Shown: positions 26,961 through 35,876, numbered from the stretch's first letter. The stretch: 64,000 nt of DNA from Mesorhizobium sp. CA8 (GCF_020164955.1 NZ_JAIUHG010000015.1:1-64000); one strand, 5' to 3'. A program made the numbers and translations. Notes: generated from the sequence alone by a model not told the origin.

Positions 26961-28028
26961 ATGACGGTGTCAGAGCGGAAAAACCAGCGGAAATCCACGG
27001 CGCCGACCATGCAGCACGTTGCCGAGGCGGCGCGTGTGTCGGTGGCCACTGTCTCGGCATTGCTCAATGGCACCGCCACCGTCAGCCCCGAGCTTACGCA
27101 ACGCATCGAGCAGGCGATCCGCGACATCGGCTACAAGCGCAATGCCATTGCCCGCAGCCTGAAGATGGGCACCACACGCACCATCGGCCTCACCGTGCCG
27201 CACATCACCAACCCGTTCTTCACTGATGTTGTCTCGGTCATCCAGCAGGCGTTCGACCGCGCCGGCTATGCCGTTATGCTGTGCTGCACCGACGAAGATC
27301 TGAACACCCAGGACGAGCAGATCCGCCTGCTGCTCGACCGCATGGTCGACGGGCTGATCGTGGCGCGCGTCGGCGACGGCGGCATTCTGAAGGACATCGT
27401 CGAGGACGCCAATGTGCCGGTGGTGCTGCTCGACCGTCTCTGCGAGGGCGTCGACACCGACGCGGTAGTGCTGGACAATCGGCGCGCCGTGTTCGACGCC
27501 GTCACCTATCTGATCCATCTCGGCCATCGCCGCATCGGCTACATCACCGGCACATCCGACATATCCCCCATGCATGACCGCATGATCGGCTATCGCGAGG
27601 CGCTGCAGGCGGCCGGCCTGCCGGTGGCGGAGGAGCTCGTGCGCTCCGGCAACTTCCACGAGATCGACGGCTACAACGCGACCATGCAGCTCTTGTCGCT
27701 GCACGACCGGCCGAGCGCGATCTTCTCGGCCAACAACCCGATGGTGATCGGCACCATGAAGGCGATCCGCGACATCGGCCTATCCTGTCCCGAGGACATT
27801 TCGGTCGCCTGCTTCGACGATTTCCCCTGGTCGGACGTGTTCGTCCCGCAGCTCACCACCGTGGCGCAGCCGGTGCAGGCGATCGGCGAGCAGGCGGCGA
27901 ACCTTCTGCTTGACCGGCTGGCCGGCAACCGCGACGCGCCGCCGCGCAAGCTCGTGCTGAAGGGCCGGCTGATGATCCGCAATTCCTGCCGGCCGCTGGG
28001 CGCGGTCGCGCAGAGCGTCAGCGCGTAG
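26961..28028 (+). CDS. LacI-family transcriptional regulator
   Basis: 355-residue repressor. Seen: an N-terminal helix-turn-helix MQHVAEAARVSVATVSALLNG region (~17-37), hinge AIARSLKMGTTRTIGLTVPH (split over ~54-73) and a periplasmic-binding-protein-like effector domain. It is divergent from the sugar ABC operon and flanked by two identical operators, so it most likely represses that operon and itself until the sugar binds. Its 3' end overlaps the convergent phosphatase gene by 11 bp. Confidence 0.93.
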   Translation: MTVSERKNQRKSTAPTMQHVAEAARVSVATVSALLNGTATVSPELTQRIEQAIRDIGYKRNAIARSLKMGTTRTIGLTVPHITNPFFTDVVSVIQQAFDRAGYAVMLCCTDEDLNTQDEQIRLLLDRMVDGLIVARVGDGGILKDIVEDANVPVVLLDRLCEGVDTDAVVLDNRRAVFDAVTYLIHLGHRRIGYITGTSDISPMHDRMIGYREALQAAGLPVAEELVRSGNFHEIDGYNATMQLLSLHDRPSAIFSANNPMVIGTMKAIRDIGLSCPEDISVACFDDFPWSDVFVPQLTTVAQPVQAIGEQAANLLLDRLAGNRDAPPRKLVLKGRLMIRNSCRPLGAVAQSVSA

Positions 28029-28818
28029 GTTCGAAGGCCTCTGCGCACAGCGCCTGCAGCTTTGGGAAGATGTGCCTGCCGCCGGTGATCACCCGCGTGC
28101 CTTGGTCGATCACCGTCTCCGGATCGGCTTTCAGCATCGTGCCGCCGGCCTCTTCGACCAGCAGCATGCCGGCAAGGCAGTCCCAGGCGTTCATGTGTTC
28201 CTCGGCATAGCCGAGCAACCGGCCGGACGCCGCATAGGCAAGCATCAGCGCGCCCGAGGCATTGCGGAAGAAGACGCCGCCTTTGGCCATGATCAGGCCG
28301 ATGAGCACGACGACATTCTTGGTCGAGGCGCGGTTGGAAAGCCCGGTGCCGACGGCGCCCTCGGAAAGCGACGCCGCATTGCTGGCCTTGATCGGCTTGC
28401 CGTTGAGGAAGGCGCCGCCGCCCAGGCGGGCGTAGAACGTCTCGTTGGTCGAAGGCTCATGGATGACGCCGACGATCGTCTCGCCGTCCCTGGCGCAGGC
28501 GATCACCACGCACCAGGCGGGAATGCCGCGCACGAAATTGGCGGTGCCGTCGATCGGATCGATCACCCAGACATGACCGGTTGTTCCGGTCACCGCCGCG
28601 TGCTCCTCGCCGACGATGCCGTCTTGCGGATAGGCCTCGGCGATCGCGGCGCGGATGAACAGCTCGACCTCGCGGTCGGCCTCGGAAACCAGGTCCTGGT
28701 GGCCCTTGCTCTCGACGGCCAGATTGTCGAGGTCGCGAAAATATTTTAGCCCCAGCTCGCCGGCGCGCCGCGCCAGGTCGATGGTGAAATGCATGCGGTC
28801 ATCGAGATCATGGTTCAT
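28018..28818 (-). CDS. inositol monophosphatase family protein
   Basis: 266-residue Mg-dependent phosphatase. Seen: metal ligands in GEEH (~70-73), WVIDPIDGTANF (Asp87 and Asp90) and AWDCLAG (~213-219). These are the three IMPase signatures. Substrates may be inositol phosphate, a sugar phosphate or PAP. Its nearness to a sugar ABC system suggests a sugar-related role, but it converges on lacI and is not in that operon. The start could also be the Met at 28794; neither has a clear ribosome site. Confidence 0.88.
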   Translation of the reverse strand: MNHDLDDRMHFTIDLARRAGELGLKYFRDLDNLAVESKGHQDLVSEADREVELFIRAAIAEAYPQDGIVGEEHAAVTGTTGHVWVIDPIDGTANFVRGIPAWCVVIACARDGETIVGVIHEPSTNETFYARLGGGAFLNGKPIKASNAASLSEGAVGTGLSNRASTKNVVVLIGLIMAKGGVFFRNASGALMLAYAASGRLLGYAEEHMNAWDCLAGMLLVEEAGGTMLKADPETVIDQGTRVITGGRHIFPKLQALCAEAFEPTR

Positions 28819-28852
28819 GAGCAGGCTCGCGCTTGGCAGGGAGCCTGCCCTT

Positions 28853-28920
28853 AGAGCAATTCCACGAAAGGTGCGAGCGGTTTTCCGCCCGGAATTGCGT
28901 CAAAGCAAAGAGATAGAGCG
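28853..28920. repeat. rhizobial palindromic repeat (AGAGCAATTCC type), copy 1
   Basis: Starts AGAGCAATTCC and reaches GGAATTGCGTCAAAGCAAAG, so the ends GCAATTCC/GGAATTGC form a palindrome around GCGGTTTTCCGC. Two further copies in the window are at 32078-32133 and 60273-60330. Elements of this kind are widespread between genes in rhizobia; the exact named family was not checked. Confidence 0.85.
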
Positions 28921-28985
28921 GTCCGCCGTTTTCGCGAAACGGTGAAAAACTCTATCAGACGGGTATGTCAGAAGCCATGGCGCCG

Positions 28986-29984
28986 TCAGGCCGCCTTCGA
29001 CATCGATTTGTGCACGTCGGCGAGGATCTCGAAGGAACGCACGCGCGCTGCGTGGTCGAAGCACTGCGCCGTCACCATCAATTCGTCGGCGCCGGTGCGG
29101 CGGATGAAGGCGTCGATGCCCTGGCGCACCGTTTCCGGCGAACCGACGACGGCGCAGGACAGCGCCTGGGCAAGCATGGTTTTCGCCGCTGGATCGAGAT
29201 CGCGGTCGTAGTTCTCGACCGGCGGCGGCAATTGTCCGGGTCGGCCGATGCGCAGATTGACGAAGGCCTGCTGCAGCGAGCTGAACAGAAGCTTCGCCTC
29301 GGCGTCCGTCGGTGCGGCAAAGACATTGACGCCGAGCATGACATAGGGCTTGTCGAGTTGCGCCGACGGCTGGAACCGCGTGCGATAAACCTCCAGCGCA
29401 TGATGGAGCTCGGCCGGCGCGAAATGCGAGGCGAAGGCGTACGGCAGGCCGAGCAGCGCCGCGAGCTGCGCGCCATAGAGGCTGGAGCCGAGTATCCACA
29501 CCGGCACGGTCTGGCCTTCGCCGGGCACGGCGCGGATGCGTTGGCCTTCCTCGGCCGGCTGGAAATAGCCCATCAGCTCGACCACGTCCTGCGGGAAATT
29601 GTCGGCGCTTTCCAGATTCCGCCGCAGCGCCCGCGCGGTCAGCATGTCGGTGCCCGGCGCGCGGCCGAGGCCGAGGTCGATGCGGCCGGGGAAAAGCGCC
29701 GCCAGCGTGCCGAACTGCTCGGCGATCACCAGCGGCGCATGATTGGGCAGCATGATGCCGCCGGCGCCGACGCGGATCGTCTTGGTGCCGCCGGCGACAT
29801 GCGCGATCACGACGGGCGTCGCTGCGCTGGCGATGCCCGGCATGTTGTGATGCTCGGCCAGCCAGTAGCGCCGGTAGCCCAGACGCTCGGCGTGGCGGGC
29901 GAGGTCAAGCGAATTGGCAAGCGACTGCGAGGCGGTGCTGCCTTGCGTGATCGGCGACAGGTCGAGAACCGAAAGGTCAGTCAT
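28986..29984 (-). CDS. LLM-class flavin-dependent oxidoreductase
   Basis: 332-residue luciferase-like monooxygenase-family protein. Seen: LAEHHNMPGIASAATPV (~44-60), GAGGIMLPNHAPLVIAEQFGTL (~73-94) and FPGRIDLGLGRAPGTD (~97-112), the flavin-binding barrel motifs of the MsnO8/alkanal-monooxygenase-like group. It starts 3 bp after the NAT gene stop with GGAG inside the end of NAT, so the two are one operon. Substrate not known. Confidence 0.88.
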   Translation of the reverse strand: MTDLSVLDLSPITQGSTASQSLANSLDLARHAERLGYRRYWLAEHHNMPGIASAATPVVIAHVAGGTKTIRVGAGGIMLPNHAPLVIAEQFGTLAALFPGRIDLGLGRAPGTDMLTARALRRNLESADNFPQDVVELMGYFQPAEEGQRIRAVPGEGQTVPVWILGSSLYGAQLAALLGLPYAFASHFAPAELHHALEVYRTRFQPSAQLDKPYVMLGVNVFAAPTDAEAKLLFSSLQQAFVNLRIGRPGQLPPPVENYDRDLDPAAKTMLAQALSCAVVGSPETVRQGIDAFIRRTGADELMVTAQCFDHAARVRSFEILADVHKSMSKAA

Positions 29985-29987
29985 TGG

Positions 29988-30809
29988 TCAGGTCTCCACG
30001 ATGCGTTTTTCCCGCAGCCTCGCCTCGAAGGGGGCGCGGTCGGGAATGACGATGGCGAGCTGGTTCTCCAGCACGTCGGCGAGCTCGGGAGCCGTCGCGA
30101 TCTCGCGCTGCTCGCTGCGGCCGCCGGCACGATGCGTCGACAGCCGGTTGTTGCGCAGCGCATAGCGCCGGTCGGGCAGGGCCAGCGCGGCAACCAGCGT
30201 GGTCAGGAAATGCGAGCTCGGATGCGTCGAGAGGAAATGGCTGGCGACCCGGTTGTCGACCTCATAGGCCTGGCTCATATCGAAGCGATAGAGCGTGCGC
30301 CAATCCCCGCCGACATCGGCCTGCAGGCGGAATTGTCCGCCGGTCTCGACGAGGCGAAAGGTTTCGTGTGGCGTCTGCTGCTCCAGCCCGGGTTGCAAAA
30401 GCAGAGGCGCCGTCAGGGTCAGGCCGCCGAAGCCGACATCGGCAATGTAAGTGCGGCCGCCGAGCTCGATGCGCAGCAGCATATGGCTGCGCGCGGTAAT
30501 GGCGTCGTCCGGCTGGCCCCAGAGCACGCGGGCGGCAAGTCCGCTGACGGTGAAGCCCAGCGCGTCAAGCGCGTGCATGAAGACCAGATTGTGCTCGAAG
30601 CAATAGCCGCCACGGCCATGGCGAAAAATCTTGTCCTGCAGCGAAGCGATGTCGAGGCCGACGGAAACGCCCATCAAGGCATCGATGTTCTCGAACGGGA
30701 TCGCCTGCGGGTGCGCGGCGTGCAGCGCCTGCAGCGTGGCCAGCGAAGGGTTGGCCGGTCCGCCATAACCGATGCGGGCGAAATAGCCATCGAGATCGAA
30801 GTCGCTCAT
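29988..30809 (-). CDS. nat: arylamine N-acetyltransferase
   Basis: 273-residue cytoplasmic enzyme transferring acetyl from acetyl-CoA to arylamines and hydrazines. The catalytic triad is visible: Cys70 in RGGYCFE, His109 in ARSHMLL and Asp124 in IADVGFGG, matching the usual Cys69/His107/Asp122. Length is normal. Mesorhizobium NATs have been studied biochemically. It is first in a two-gene unit with the LLM oxidoreductase. Confidence 0.95.
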   Translation of the reverse strand: MSDFDLDGYFARIGYGGPANPSLATLQALHAAHPQAIPFENIDALMGVSVGLDIASLQDKIFRHGRGGYCFEHNLVFMHALDALGFTVSGLAARVLWGQPDDAITARSHMLLRIELGGRTYIADVGFGGLTLTAPLLLQPGLEQQTPHETFRLVETGGQFRLQADVGGDWRTLYRFDMSQAYEVDNRVASHFLSTHPSSHFLTTLVAALALPDRRYALRNNRLSTHRAGGRSEQREIATAPELADVLENQLAIVIPDRAPFEARLREKRIVET

Positions 30810-30897
30810 TCAGGGGCAGGTCCGGCTTGACCGAGCCGATATAGGCACTGGTCACCGGTGTCGCAAACAATGGCCGAGGTTTGAGATTGGGCCAGCC

Positions 30898-32067
30898 TCA
30901 CGCCGCCGGATTGTGATTGTTCCCGGCCGGCTCTTCATCGACGACAGCCGTATGTTGCGCCGCCAGGAAATTGCCGACCGGGCTCAGGTTTTCGAAATGG
31001 TCGCAAAAAACCTTGATGACGACCAGCAGCGGCACCGCCATCAACGCGCCGACGAAGCCCCACAGCCAGGACCAGAAGGCGATGGCGATGAAGATCGCCA
31101 CCGCATTGATCTCGAGGCGTCGCCCGACCACCGTCGGCGTCACGAACTGTCCTTCGACGATGTCGCACAACACCACGAAGGCCGGCGCCAGGAGCGCATA
31201 GGCGATCGTGTCGAAGCTGATCAGCGCGATGACGGCGACGATCAAGACGGTCATCAGCGCGCCGACATAGGGCAGGAAATTGAGCAATGCCGCCATCGCC
31301 CCCCAGACCAGCGGATTGGGCATGCCGAGCGCCCAGAGACCCAGTCCGATCACCGTGCCAAGACCCATGTTGATGATTGAGACCGTGAGCAGATAGTGCG
31401 AAATCTCGCGCTCGACGTCATAGACGATACGCAACGCCCGCTTCTTTTGCGTCATACTGGTGAAAGACTGAACGATCTTCTCGTAGAACAGCGTGCCGGA
31501 GGCGAGCAGGAACAGCGAGAGCACGAACACTATGGTGATCGCGGTGCCGGCTTCCAGGATGTTGCTGGCCGCCGTGGATAGGATGCCGGAAGGCGCGACC
31601 GCGACCCGTTGAAGGCCGGGCTCCTGCGAGGTCTCCGTCAGCGCCTCCAATTGACGTGCAAGATCCATCATCCTTTCGAGCGGCCGCTTAAACGGCGCCA
31701 GCCGTTCCGTCAGCTGCTGGCCGATCGAATAGGAGTTGTTGATGAGGTCGATGACCGGGCCGCTGAGCAGATAGCCGGCGGTGGCGAAAATGAAGATCGA
31801 CAGCAGCACGAGCAGCGTCGCCGAGACCACTTCCGGAATGCCGCGCTTGCGCAGGAAGCGCACGATCGGCGTCAGCGTCAACGCCAGCAGGAACGCAAGT
31901 ATCACCGGCATGAAGAAGGCGCGGGCGAAATAGAGCGCGGCCGCCGTCACCAGAATGAAGATTCCGATCACCAGCGAGCGCATCAGGCGCATGTCCGCCC
32001 GCGCCTCGGCGCGCGCGTCAGGATTTTCGGTAACGCTTGCGCCCGAAGCGATCGGTTCGGTTTTCAT
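30898..32067 (-). CDS. AI-2E family transporter (PerM/TqsA-like)
   Basis: 389-residue inner-membrane protein. Two hydrophobic pairs at the N-terminus (FILVTAALYFARAFFMPVI and ALTLTPIVRFL region), a long soluble middle segment (~100-190), then a cluster of five or so helices with PLVWGAMAALLNFLPYVGALM and EGQFVTPTVVGRRLEINAVA, the family hallmarks. Despite the name, many members are not quorum-signal exporters; some are Na+/H+ antiporters. The region just upstream is a palindromic repeat. Confidence 0.88.
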   Translation of the reverse strand: MKTEPIASGASVTENPDARAEARADMRLMRSLVIGIFILVTAAALYFARAFFMPVILAFLLALTLTPIVRFLRKRGIPEVVSATLLVLLSIFIFATAGYLLSGPVIDLINNSYSIGQQLTERLAPFKRPLERMMDLARQLEALTETSQEPGLQRVAVAPSGILSTAASNILEAGTAITIVFVLSLFLLASGTLFYEKIVQSFTSMTQKKRALRIVYDVEREISHYLLTVSIINMGLGTVIGLGLWALGMPNPLVWGAMAALLNFLPYVGALMTVLIVAVIALISFDTIAYALLAPAFVVLCDIVEGQFVTPTVVGRRLEINAVAIFIAIAFWSWLWGFVGALMAVPLLVVIKVFCDHFENLSPVGNFLAAQHTAVVDEEPAGNNHNPAA

Positions 32068-32077
32068 CGGTTCCCCT

Positions 32078-32133
32078 AGAGCAATTCCAGGAAAAGTATG
32101 AGCGGTTTTCCGTCCGGAATTGCGTCAAAACAA
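32078..32133. repeat. rhizobial palindromic repeat (AGAGCAATTCC type), copy 2
   Basis: Second copy of the element at 28853-28920, starting AGAGCAATTCCAGGAAAAG and ending at GGAATTGCGTCAAAACAA. It begins 10 bp before the AI-2E transporter start codon, so that gene's leader is partly made of repeat sequence. Confidence 0.85.
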
Positions 32134-32227
32134 GGCACCGCAACCGGTGCAATCGACGGGGAAAACGTGCTCGCCGCGCCAAGGTTCCGTTAGCCGGCGA
32201 TCATGGAGGACCTCGGGCAGCTGCCGC

Positions 32228-33304
32228 TCAGGCGCCAGTCACCCTCGACATTGCAGCCGGCGCAGGGGATGCCGCCTCTGCCGTCTCCCTGCGCACGATC
32301 GGCGCCACCTTGGTGCCGTAGAGCTCGATCGCCTTCATGATCCTGGCGTGCGGCATGGTGCCGATCGCCATTTGCAGCAGGAAGCGGTCGTTGCCGAAGA
32401 TCTTGTGTTGGGCGACGATCTTTTCCGCCACGGCCTCAGGACTGCCGACGAAGAGCGCGCCGTTCGGGCCCCGCGCCTGATCGAAATGCGCGCGCGAGGT
32501 CGGACCCCAGCCGCGCTCGCGGCCGATGCGGTTCATCACCTCGGCCTGCGGTGCGTAGAAATCGTCGGCCGCCTGTTCGGTCGTCTCGGCGATGAAGCCG
32601 TGCACGTTGATGCTGGTGGCAAGCGTTGCCGGATCGGTGCCGGCGCGTCGCGCCGCCTCGCGGTAGATCTCGAACAGCGGCGCGAAGCGGGCCGGCTCGC
32701 CGCCGATAATGGCAAGCGCCAGCGGCAGGCCGAGCACGCCTGCGCGGGCGGCGGATTGCGGCGTGCCGCCGATGGCGATCCAGATCGGCAGCTTTTCCTG
32801 CAATGGACGCGGATAGACGCCGCGGCCGTTGATCGGCGCGCGCAGCTTGCCCTGCCACGTCACCTTGACCTGGTCGCGGATGGCCAAAAGCAGGTCGAGC
32901 TTTTCGGCGAAGAGCTCGTCATAGTCCTCGAGGTTGTAGCCGAACAGTGGGAAGGATTCGATGAAGGAACCGCGCCCGGCCATGATCTCGGCGCGGCCGT
33001 TGGATAGAAGGTCAAGCGTCGCGAATTGCTGGAAGACGCGCACCGGATCGTCGGAGGAGAGCACGGTGACCGCGCTGGTGAGCTTGATGCGCTTCGTGCG
33101 CTCGGCCGCCGCGGCCAGCGCCACCACAGGCGCCGAGGCCGCGTAGTCGGGGCGGTGATGCTCGCCGAGGCCGAACACGTCGAGGCCGACCTGGTCGGCC
33201 AGCTCGATTTCCTCGATGAGGTTGCGCAGCCGCTCATGAGGGCCGATCGCGCCGGTGCCCGGCTCCGGGCTGACATCGGCGAAAGTGTAGAGACCGAGTT
33301 CCAT
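32228..33304 (-). CDS. LLM-class flavin-dependent oxidoreductase
   Basis: 358-residue luciferase-like protein. Seen: MELGLYTFADVSPEP at the start, GLGEHHRPDYAASAPVV (~45-61), SAVTVLSSDDPVRVFQQFATLDLLS and GRGSFIESFPLFGY, typical of the group annotated as putative F420- or FMN-dependent oxidoreductases. Start at 33304 is supported by AGGA 9 nt upstream; the open frame extends to 33535 without a ribosome site. It is unlike the gene at 28986 apart from the shared fold. Confidence 0.87.
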   Translation of the reverse strand: MELGLYTFADVSPEPGTGAIGPHERLRNLIEEIELADQVGLDVFGLGEHHRPDYAASAPVVALAAAAERTKRIKLTSAVTVLSSDDPVRVFQQFATLDLLSNGRAEIMAGRGSFIESFPLFGYNLEDYDELFAEKLDLLLAIRDQVKVTWQGKLRAPINGRGVYPRPLQEKLPIWIAIGGTPQSAARAGVLGLPLALAIIGGEPARFAPLFEIYREAARRAGTDPATLATSINVHGFIAETTEQAADDFYAPQAEVMNRIGRERGWGPTSRAHFDQARGPNGALFVGSPEAVAEKIVAQHKIFGNDRFLLQMAIGTMPHARIMKAIELYGTKVAPIVRRETAEAASPAPAAMSRVTGA

Positions 33305-33535
33305 CTGGTTGCGTCCTAGGGCGTTCATGTGGATGTTGCTTGTCGGCGCTAGACGTAACGATCTGCCTTGCCGACCGCCAGAGGTGCGGTCTGTGAACAG
33401 TGCATCGCGCATCGCCGCGCCGTATCCCTGCGGCAACAAGCCCGGATTTTTCATGGCTGGCATACCGAATTGGCGCTTGAACTCGGCGCTTTCACGCGTA
33501 TGTAAGCGTCGCGAATAGACTGCAGGGAAGTACAC

Positions 33536-33964
33536 TTGGCTATCTACAGGGAAAAAGACATTTTCGAGCGGCGCAACGCCGCGAACGAGGCAAAGAAGGC
33601 GCTGCTCGAGCGCTTCAAGGCAAAGCCGGCGGCGGATGATCCAGCCGTTCTGGCCCGCCAGGCCGAACGCAAGGCTATCCTTGAGGCCCGCGCCATCCGC
33701 GAGGCCGAAAAGGCAAGACTGAAGCAGGAAAAGCTGGCGCGTGAAGCGGCCGAAAAGGCCGAACGCGAGGCGATTGCCGAAGCGGCGCGTCTTGCGGCGG
33801 AAGCGGCGGCGGCCGAAGAGGCCAGGCGCCGCGAGGCCGAGGAGGCCCAGCGGATCGCGCTTGAGCTCGCCGACGAGGCCGAGCGCAAGGCCAAGCGTGA
33901 CGCACGCTACGCCGCCCGCAAGGCGCGCGTCGGCAGGGCGCCTCCGGGCTTCTCCGCCCGCTAA
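33536..33964 (+). CDS. DUF6481-type small coiled-coil protein
   Basis: 142-residue protein, almost entirely charged helix rich in Ala, Glu, Lys and Arg (~45-125 predicted coiled coil), with a conserved start region IFERRNAANEAKKALLERFKA and end DARYAARKARVG. This matches small rhizobial proteins of the DUF6481 group, of unknown function. It begins with TTG, preceded at 7 nt by AGGGA; no upstream ATG is in frame after the last stop. The Ala/Glu repeats make similarity searches unreliable. Confidence 0.75.
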   Translation: MAIYREKDIFERRNAANEAKKALLERFKAKPAADDPAVLARQAERKAILEARAIREAEKARLKQEKLAREAAEKAEREAIAEAARLAAEAAAAEEARRREAEEAQRIALELADEAERKAKRDARYAARKARVGRAPPGFSAR

Positions 33965-33988
33965 GTTCGGGTTTGCTGAAAAATGAGT

Positions 33989-34012
33989 CAGGGTCGCCGA
34001 AAGCGGCCCTGA
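33989..34012. terminator. hairpin between convergent DUF6481 and sugE genes
   Basis: CAGGGTCGC and GCGGCCCTG form a 9-bp stem with one G-T pair and a 5-nt loop in the 70-bp gap between the convergent genes. No clear T-run follows, so the call is tentative. Confidence 0.4.
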
Positions 34013-34034
34013 ACGTGTTTGTGCCTGAAAACGC

Positions 34035-34349
34035 TCAAGCTACCAGTTTGAGGCCGACGATGCCGCAAACGATCAGGCCGATACATGCGAGCCGGACAGC
34101 GGTCGCGGGCTCGCCGAGCAGCCAGATCCCGAGCAGCGCCGTGCCGACGGTGCCGATGCCGGTCCACACCGCATAGGCCGTGCCGACAGGCAGCGTCTTC
34201 AACGCCAGGCCGAGCAGGCCGAGGCTGACGATCATCGAGGCGATGGTAAGAAGGGTCGGCAGCGGTTTGGAGAAGCCGTCGGTATATTTGAGACCGATCG
34301 CCCAGCCGATCTCGAAAAGGCCGGCGAAGAAAAGAAATATCCAGGACAT
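34035..34349 (-). CDS. sugE: guanidinium exporter (SMR family, SugE/Gdx)
   Basis: 104-residue four-helix inner-membrane antiporter. Seen: Glu13 in GLFEIGWAIGLKYTDGF, TAYAVWTGIGTVG (~58-70), and LGEPATAVRLACIGLI. The GLKYTDGF segment is typical of the SugE/Gdx branch rather than the EmrE multidrug branch. Gdx proteins expel guanidinium ion in exchange for protons. The guanidine-II riboswitch in the leader (34392-34440) strongly supports this function, as guanidine would switch on its own exporter. Confidence 0.94.
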   Translation of the reverse strand: MSWIFLFFAGLFEIGWAIGLKYTDGFSKPLPTLLTIASMIVSLGLLGLALKTLPVGTAYAVWTGIGTVGTALLGIWLLGEPATAVRLACIGLIVCGIVGLKLVA

Positions 34350-34391
34350 CTAAGCACTCCGTCATCCAGCATCGGCTGGGATGCTCGGTGT

Positions 34392-34440
34392 GGCGGGTCG
34401 TCCCGGCCGGTTTTTCGGACAAAGCGAGGTCGTCCTCGCC
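34392..34440 (-). ncRNA. guanidine-II (mini-ykkC) riboswitch
   Basis: On the minus strand two adjacent hairpins each carry the loop ACGA. The first (34439-34424) is a perfect 6-bp stem GCGAGG/CCTCGC; the second (34408-34392) has GGG/CCC closing pairs extended by C-G and a mismatch. A 15-nt A/T-rich linker separates them and the sugE ATG follows ~43 nt later. Two ACGR-looped stem-loops before an SMR exporter are the defining pattern of the guanidine-II class, which exposes the ribosome site when guanidine binds. Confidence 0.88.
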
Positions 34441-34481
34441 CCTGGATATAGGGTGCCCTTGTTTTTTACGATCAACAAAAC

Positions 34482-34506
34482 ACCGGCAGCATGGCATGCT
34501 GCCGGT
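34482..34506 (-). terminator. intrinsic terminator after small Lys-rich gene
   Basis: Stem ACCGGCAGCATG with its exact complement around a 1-2 nt turn; on the minus strand it is followed by GTTTTGTT. It sits 40 bp after the 41-residue gene's stop and upstream of the guanidine riboswitch, insulating the two. Confidence 0.75.
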
Positions 34507-34545
34507 TGAAGCCTGGATCGAGCCGGGTCGGCCGAAGCCGGTCGC

Positions 34546-34671
34546 TTACTTTTCCTTGATGCGCAGCGCCTTGACCGGCGGCGCCTTCGGAGCCGGGGCC
34601 GCGGCGGGCTTCTTGGCATCCTTCTTCGGCTTGCGGGGTTCCTTGCCCGCCTTCATCGCACCTTTTGCCAT
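34546..34671 (-). CDS. small lysine/proline-rich protein
   Basis: 41-residue protein beginning MAKGAMKAGKEPRKPKKD and ending KALRIKEK, with an Ala/Pro-rich middle. It has a very strong ribosome site (GGAGGAG about 6 nt before ATG) and a good terminator downstream, which together support a real gene. The composition (roughly a third Lys or Arg) suggests nucleic-acid or ribosome association, an inference only. No family is recognised. Confidence 0.7.
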   Translation of the reverse strand: MAKGAMKAGKEPRKPKKDAKKPAAAPAPKAPPVKALRIKEK

Positions 34672-34881
34672 GATTCGCTCCTCCGGTTTGTGGGCGGTCC
34701 AACTGAAACAAGAGAAATGCCGGACTGCAAGAGGCTGTGCCGCTTTGCGAAGCCGGCCGATCGGCTGTCAACCGATTTCCGGCTCGACACCGCTTCGAAA
34801 CCTCGCAGGGGCTGGCGCATTGTCTGTGGAGCTTCAAGGGGCGGGCCGCTAAGCTCGGGCGCGGGGCAGGTCGGAGATCGG

Positions 34882-35841
34882 ATGGCAGGACATAGCGGAT
34901 CGAAACGGGTGATCTACGCTGCGCTTGCCGGCAATCTGGCGATCGCGCTCACCAAATTCGCGGCGGCAGCCTTCACCGGTTCGTCCGCCATGCTGTCGGA
35001 AGGCGTGCATTCGCTGGTCGACACAGGCAACGGCACGCTGCTCCTCTACGGCATGCATCGCGCCGCGCGGCCGCCCGACCGCACGCATCCGCTCGGCCAC
35101 GGGCGCGAGCTCTATTTCTGGAGCCTCATCGTCGCGCTTCTGGTGTTCGCGCTCGGCGCCGGCGTGTCCTTCTATGAGGGCGTCACCCACATCATGGCGC
35201 CCGAACCGGTCGTCAATGCCAAGGTCAACTATACCGTGCTCGGCCTCTCCTTCCTCTTCGAGGGCAGCTCATGGCTGGTCGCGCTGAAGGAGTTTCGGCA
35301 GCAGAAGGGCAGGCAAGGCTGGATCCAGGCGGTGCGCCGCAGCAAGGATCCCAGCGTCTATACGGTGCTGTTCGAGGACAGCGCCGCGCTGCTCGGCCTC
35401 ACCGTCGCCTTCGCCGGCATCCTGTCCGCCGAACTCCTGGAGATCCCCGAGCTCGACGGCGTCGGTTCGATCGGCATTGCGATCATTCTCGGAGCGACGG
35501 CGGTCTTCCTGGCGCGCGAAAGCAAGGGACTGCTCTTGGGCGAGCCCGCCTCCCCGGAAGTGCAGCGCCAGGTCCTGGAGATCGCCCAGGCGGATCCGGC
35601 GGTGCAGCGGGCGAACGGGATAGTGAGCGTCCATATCGGCCCGGAGGAGATCGTCGCGGGCTTGAGCATCGAATTCGAAGATCATCTCACCGCGCCCGAG
35701 ATCGAAGCCTGCGTCGAGCGCCTGGAAGCAAGGCTCCAGCAGGAAATGCCGCAAATCTCCAGGCTCTTCGTCAAGCCTCAGGCCACTGGCACATGGGAGC
35801 GGCGGCGCAAGGCCATGGCCGAGGCTGCGGACGAGAGTTAG
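34882..35841 (+). CDS. cation diffusion facilitator family transporter
   Basis: 319-residue inner-membrane metal/proton antiporter. Seen: helix 2 metal site HSLVD (His43, Asp47), HPLGHGRELYFWSLIVA, helix 5 EDSAALLGLTVA, and a cytoplasmic C-terminal domain (~220-310) with the usual alpha-beta metallochaperone-like fold. Likely exports Zn, Co, Fe or Mn. Start at 34882 follows GGAG by 6 nt; the upstream open frame is not supported. Confidence 0.9.
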   Translation: MAGHSGSKRVIYAALAGNLAIALTKFAAAAFTGSSAMLSEGVHSLVDTGNGTLLLYGMHRAARPPDRTHPLGHGRELYFWSLIVALLVFALGAGVSFYEGVTHIMAPEPVVNAKVNYTVLGLSFLFEGSSWLVALKEFRQQKGRQGWIQAVRRSKDPSVYTVLFEDSAALLGLTVAFAGILSAELLEIPELDGVGSIGIAIILGATAVFLARESKGLLLGEPASPEVQRQVLEIAQADPAVQRANGIVSVHIGPEEIVAGLSIEFEDHLTAPEIEACVERLEARLQQEMPQISRLFVKPQATGTWERRRKAMAEAADES

Positions 35842-35876
35842 GTTGAGCAGAGCGAAACTTGTGAGGAGGACGGCCG

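Noticed and set aside
34350..34358. TAAGCACTC, a possible half of a CIRCE element before sugE
   Set aside because: No inverted partner GAGTGCTAA lies 9 bp away; the leader is explained by the guanidine-II riboswitch.
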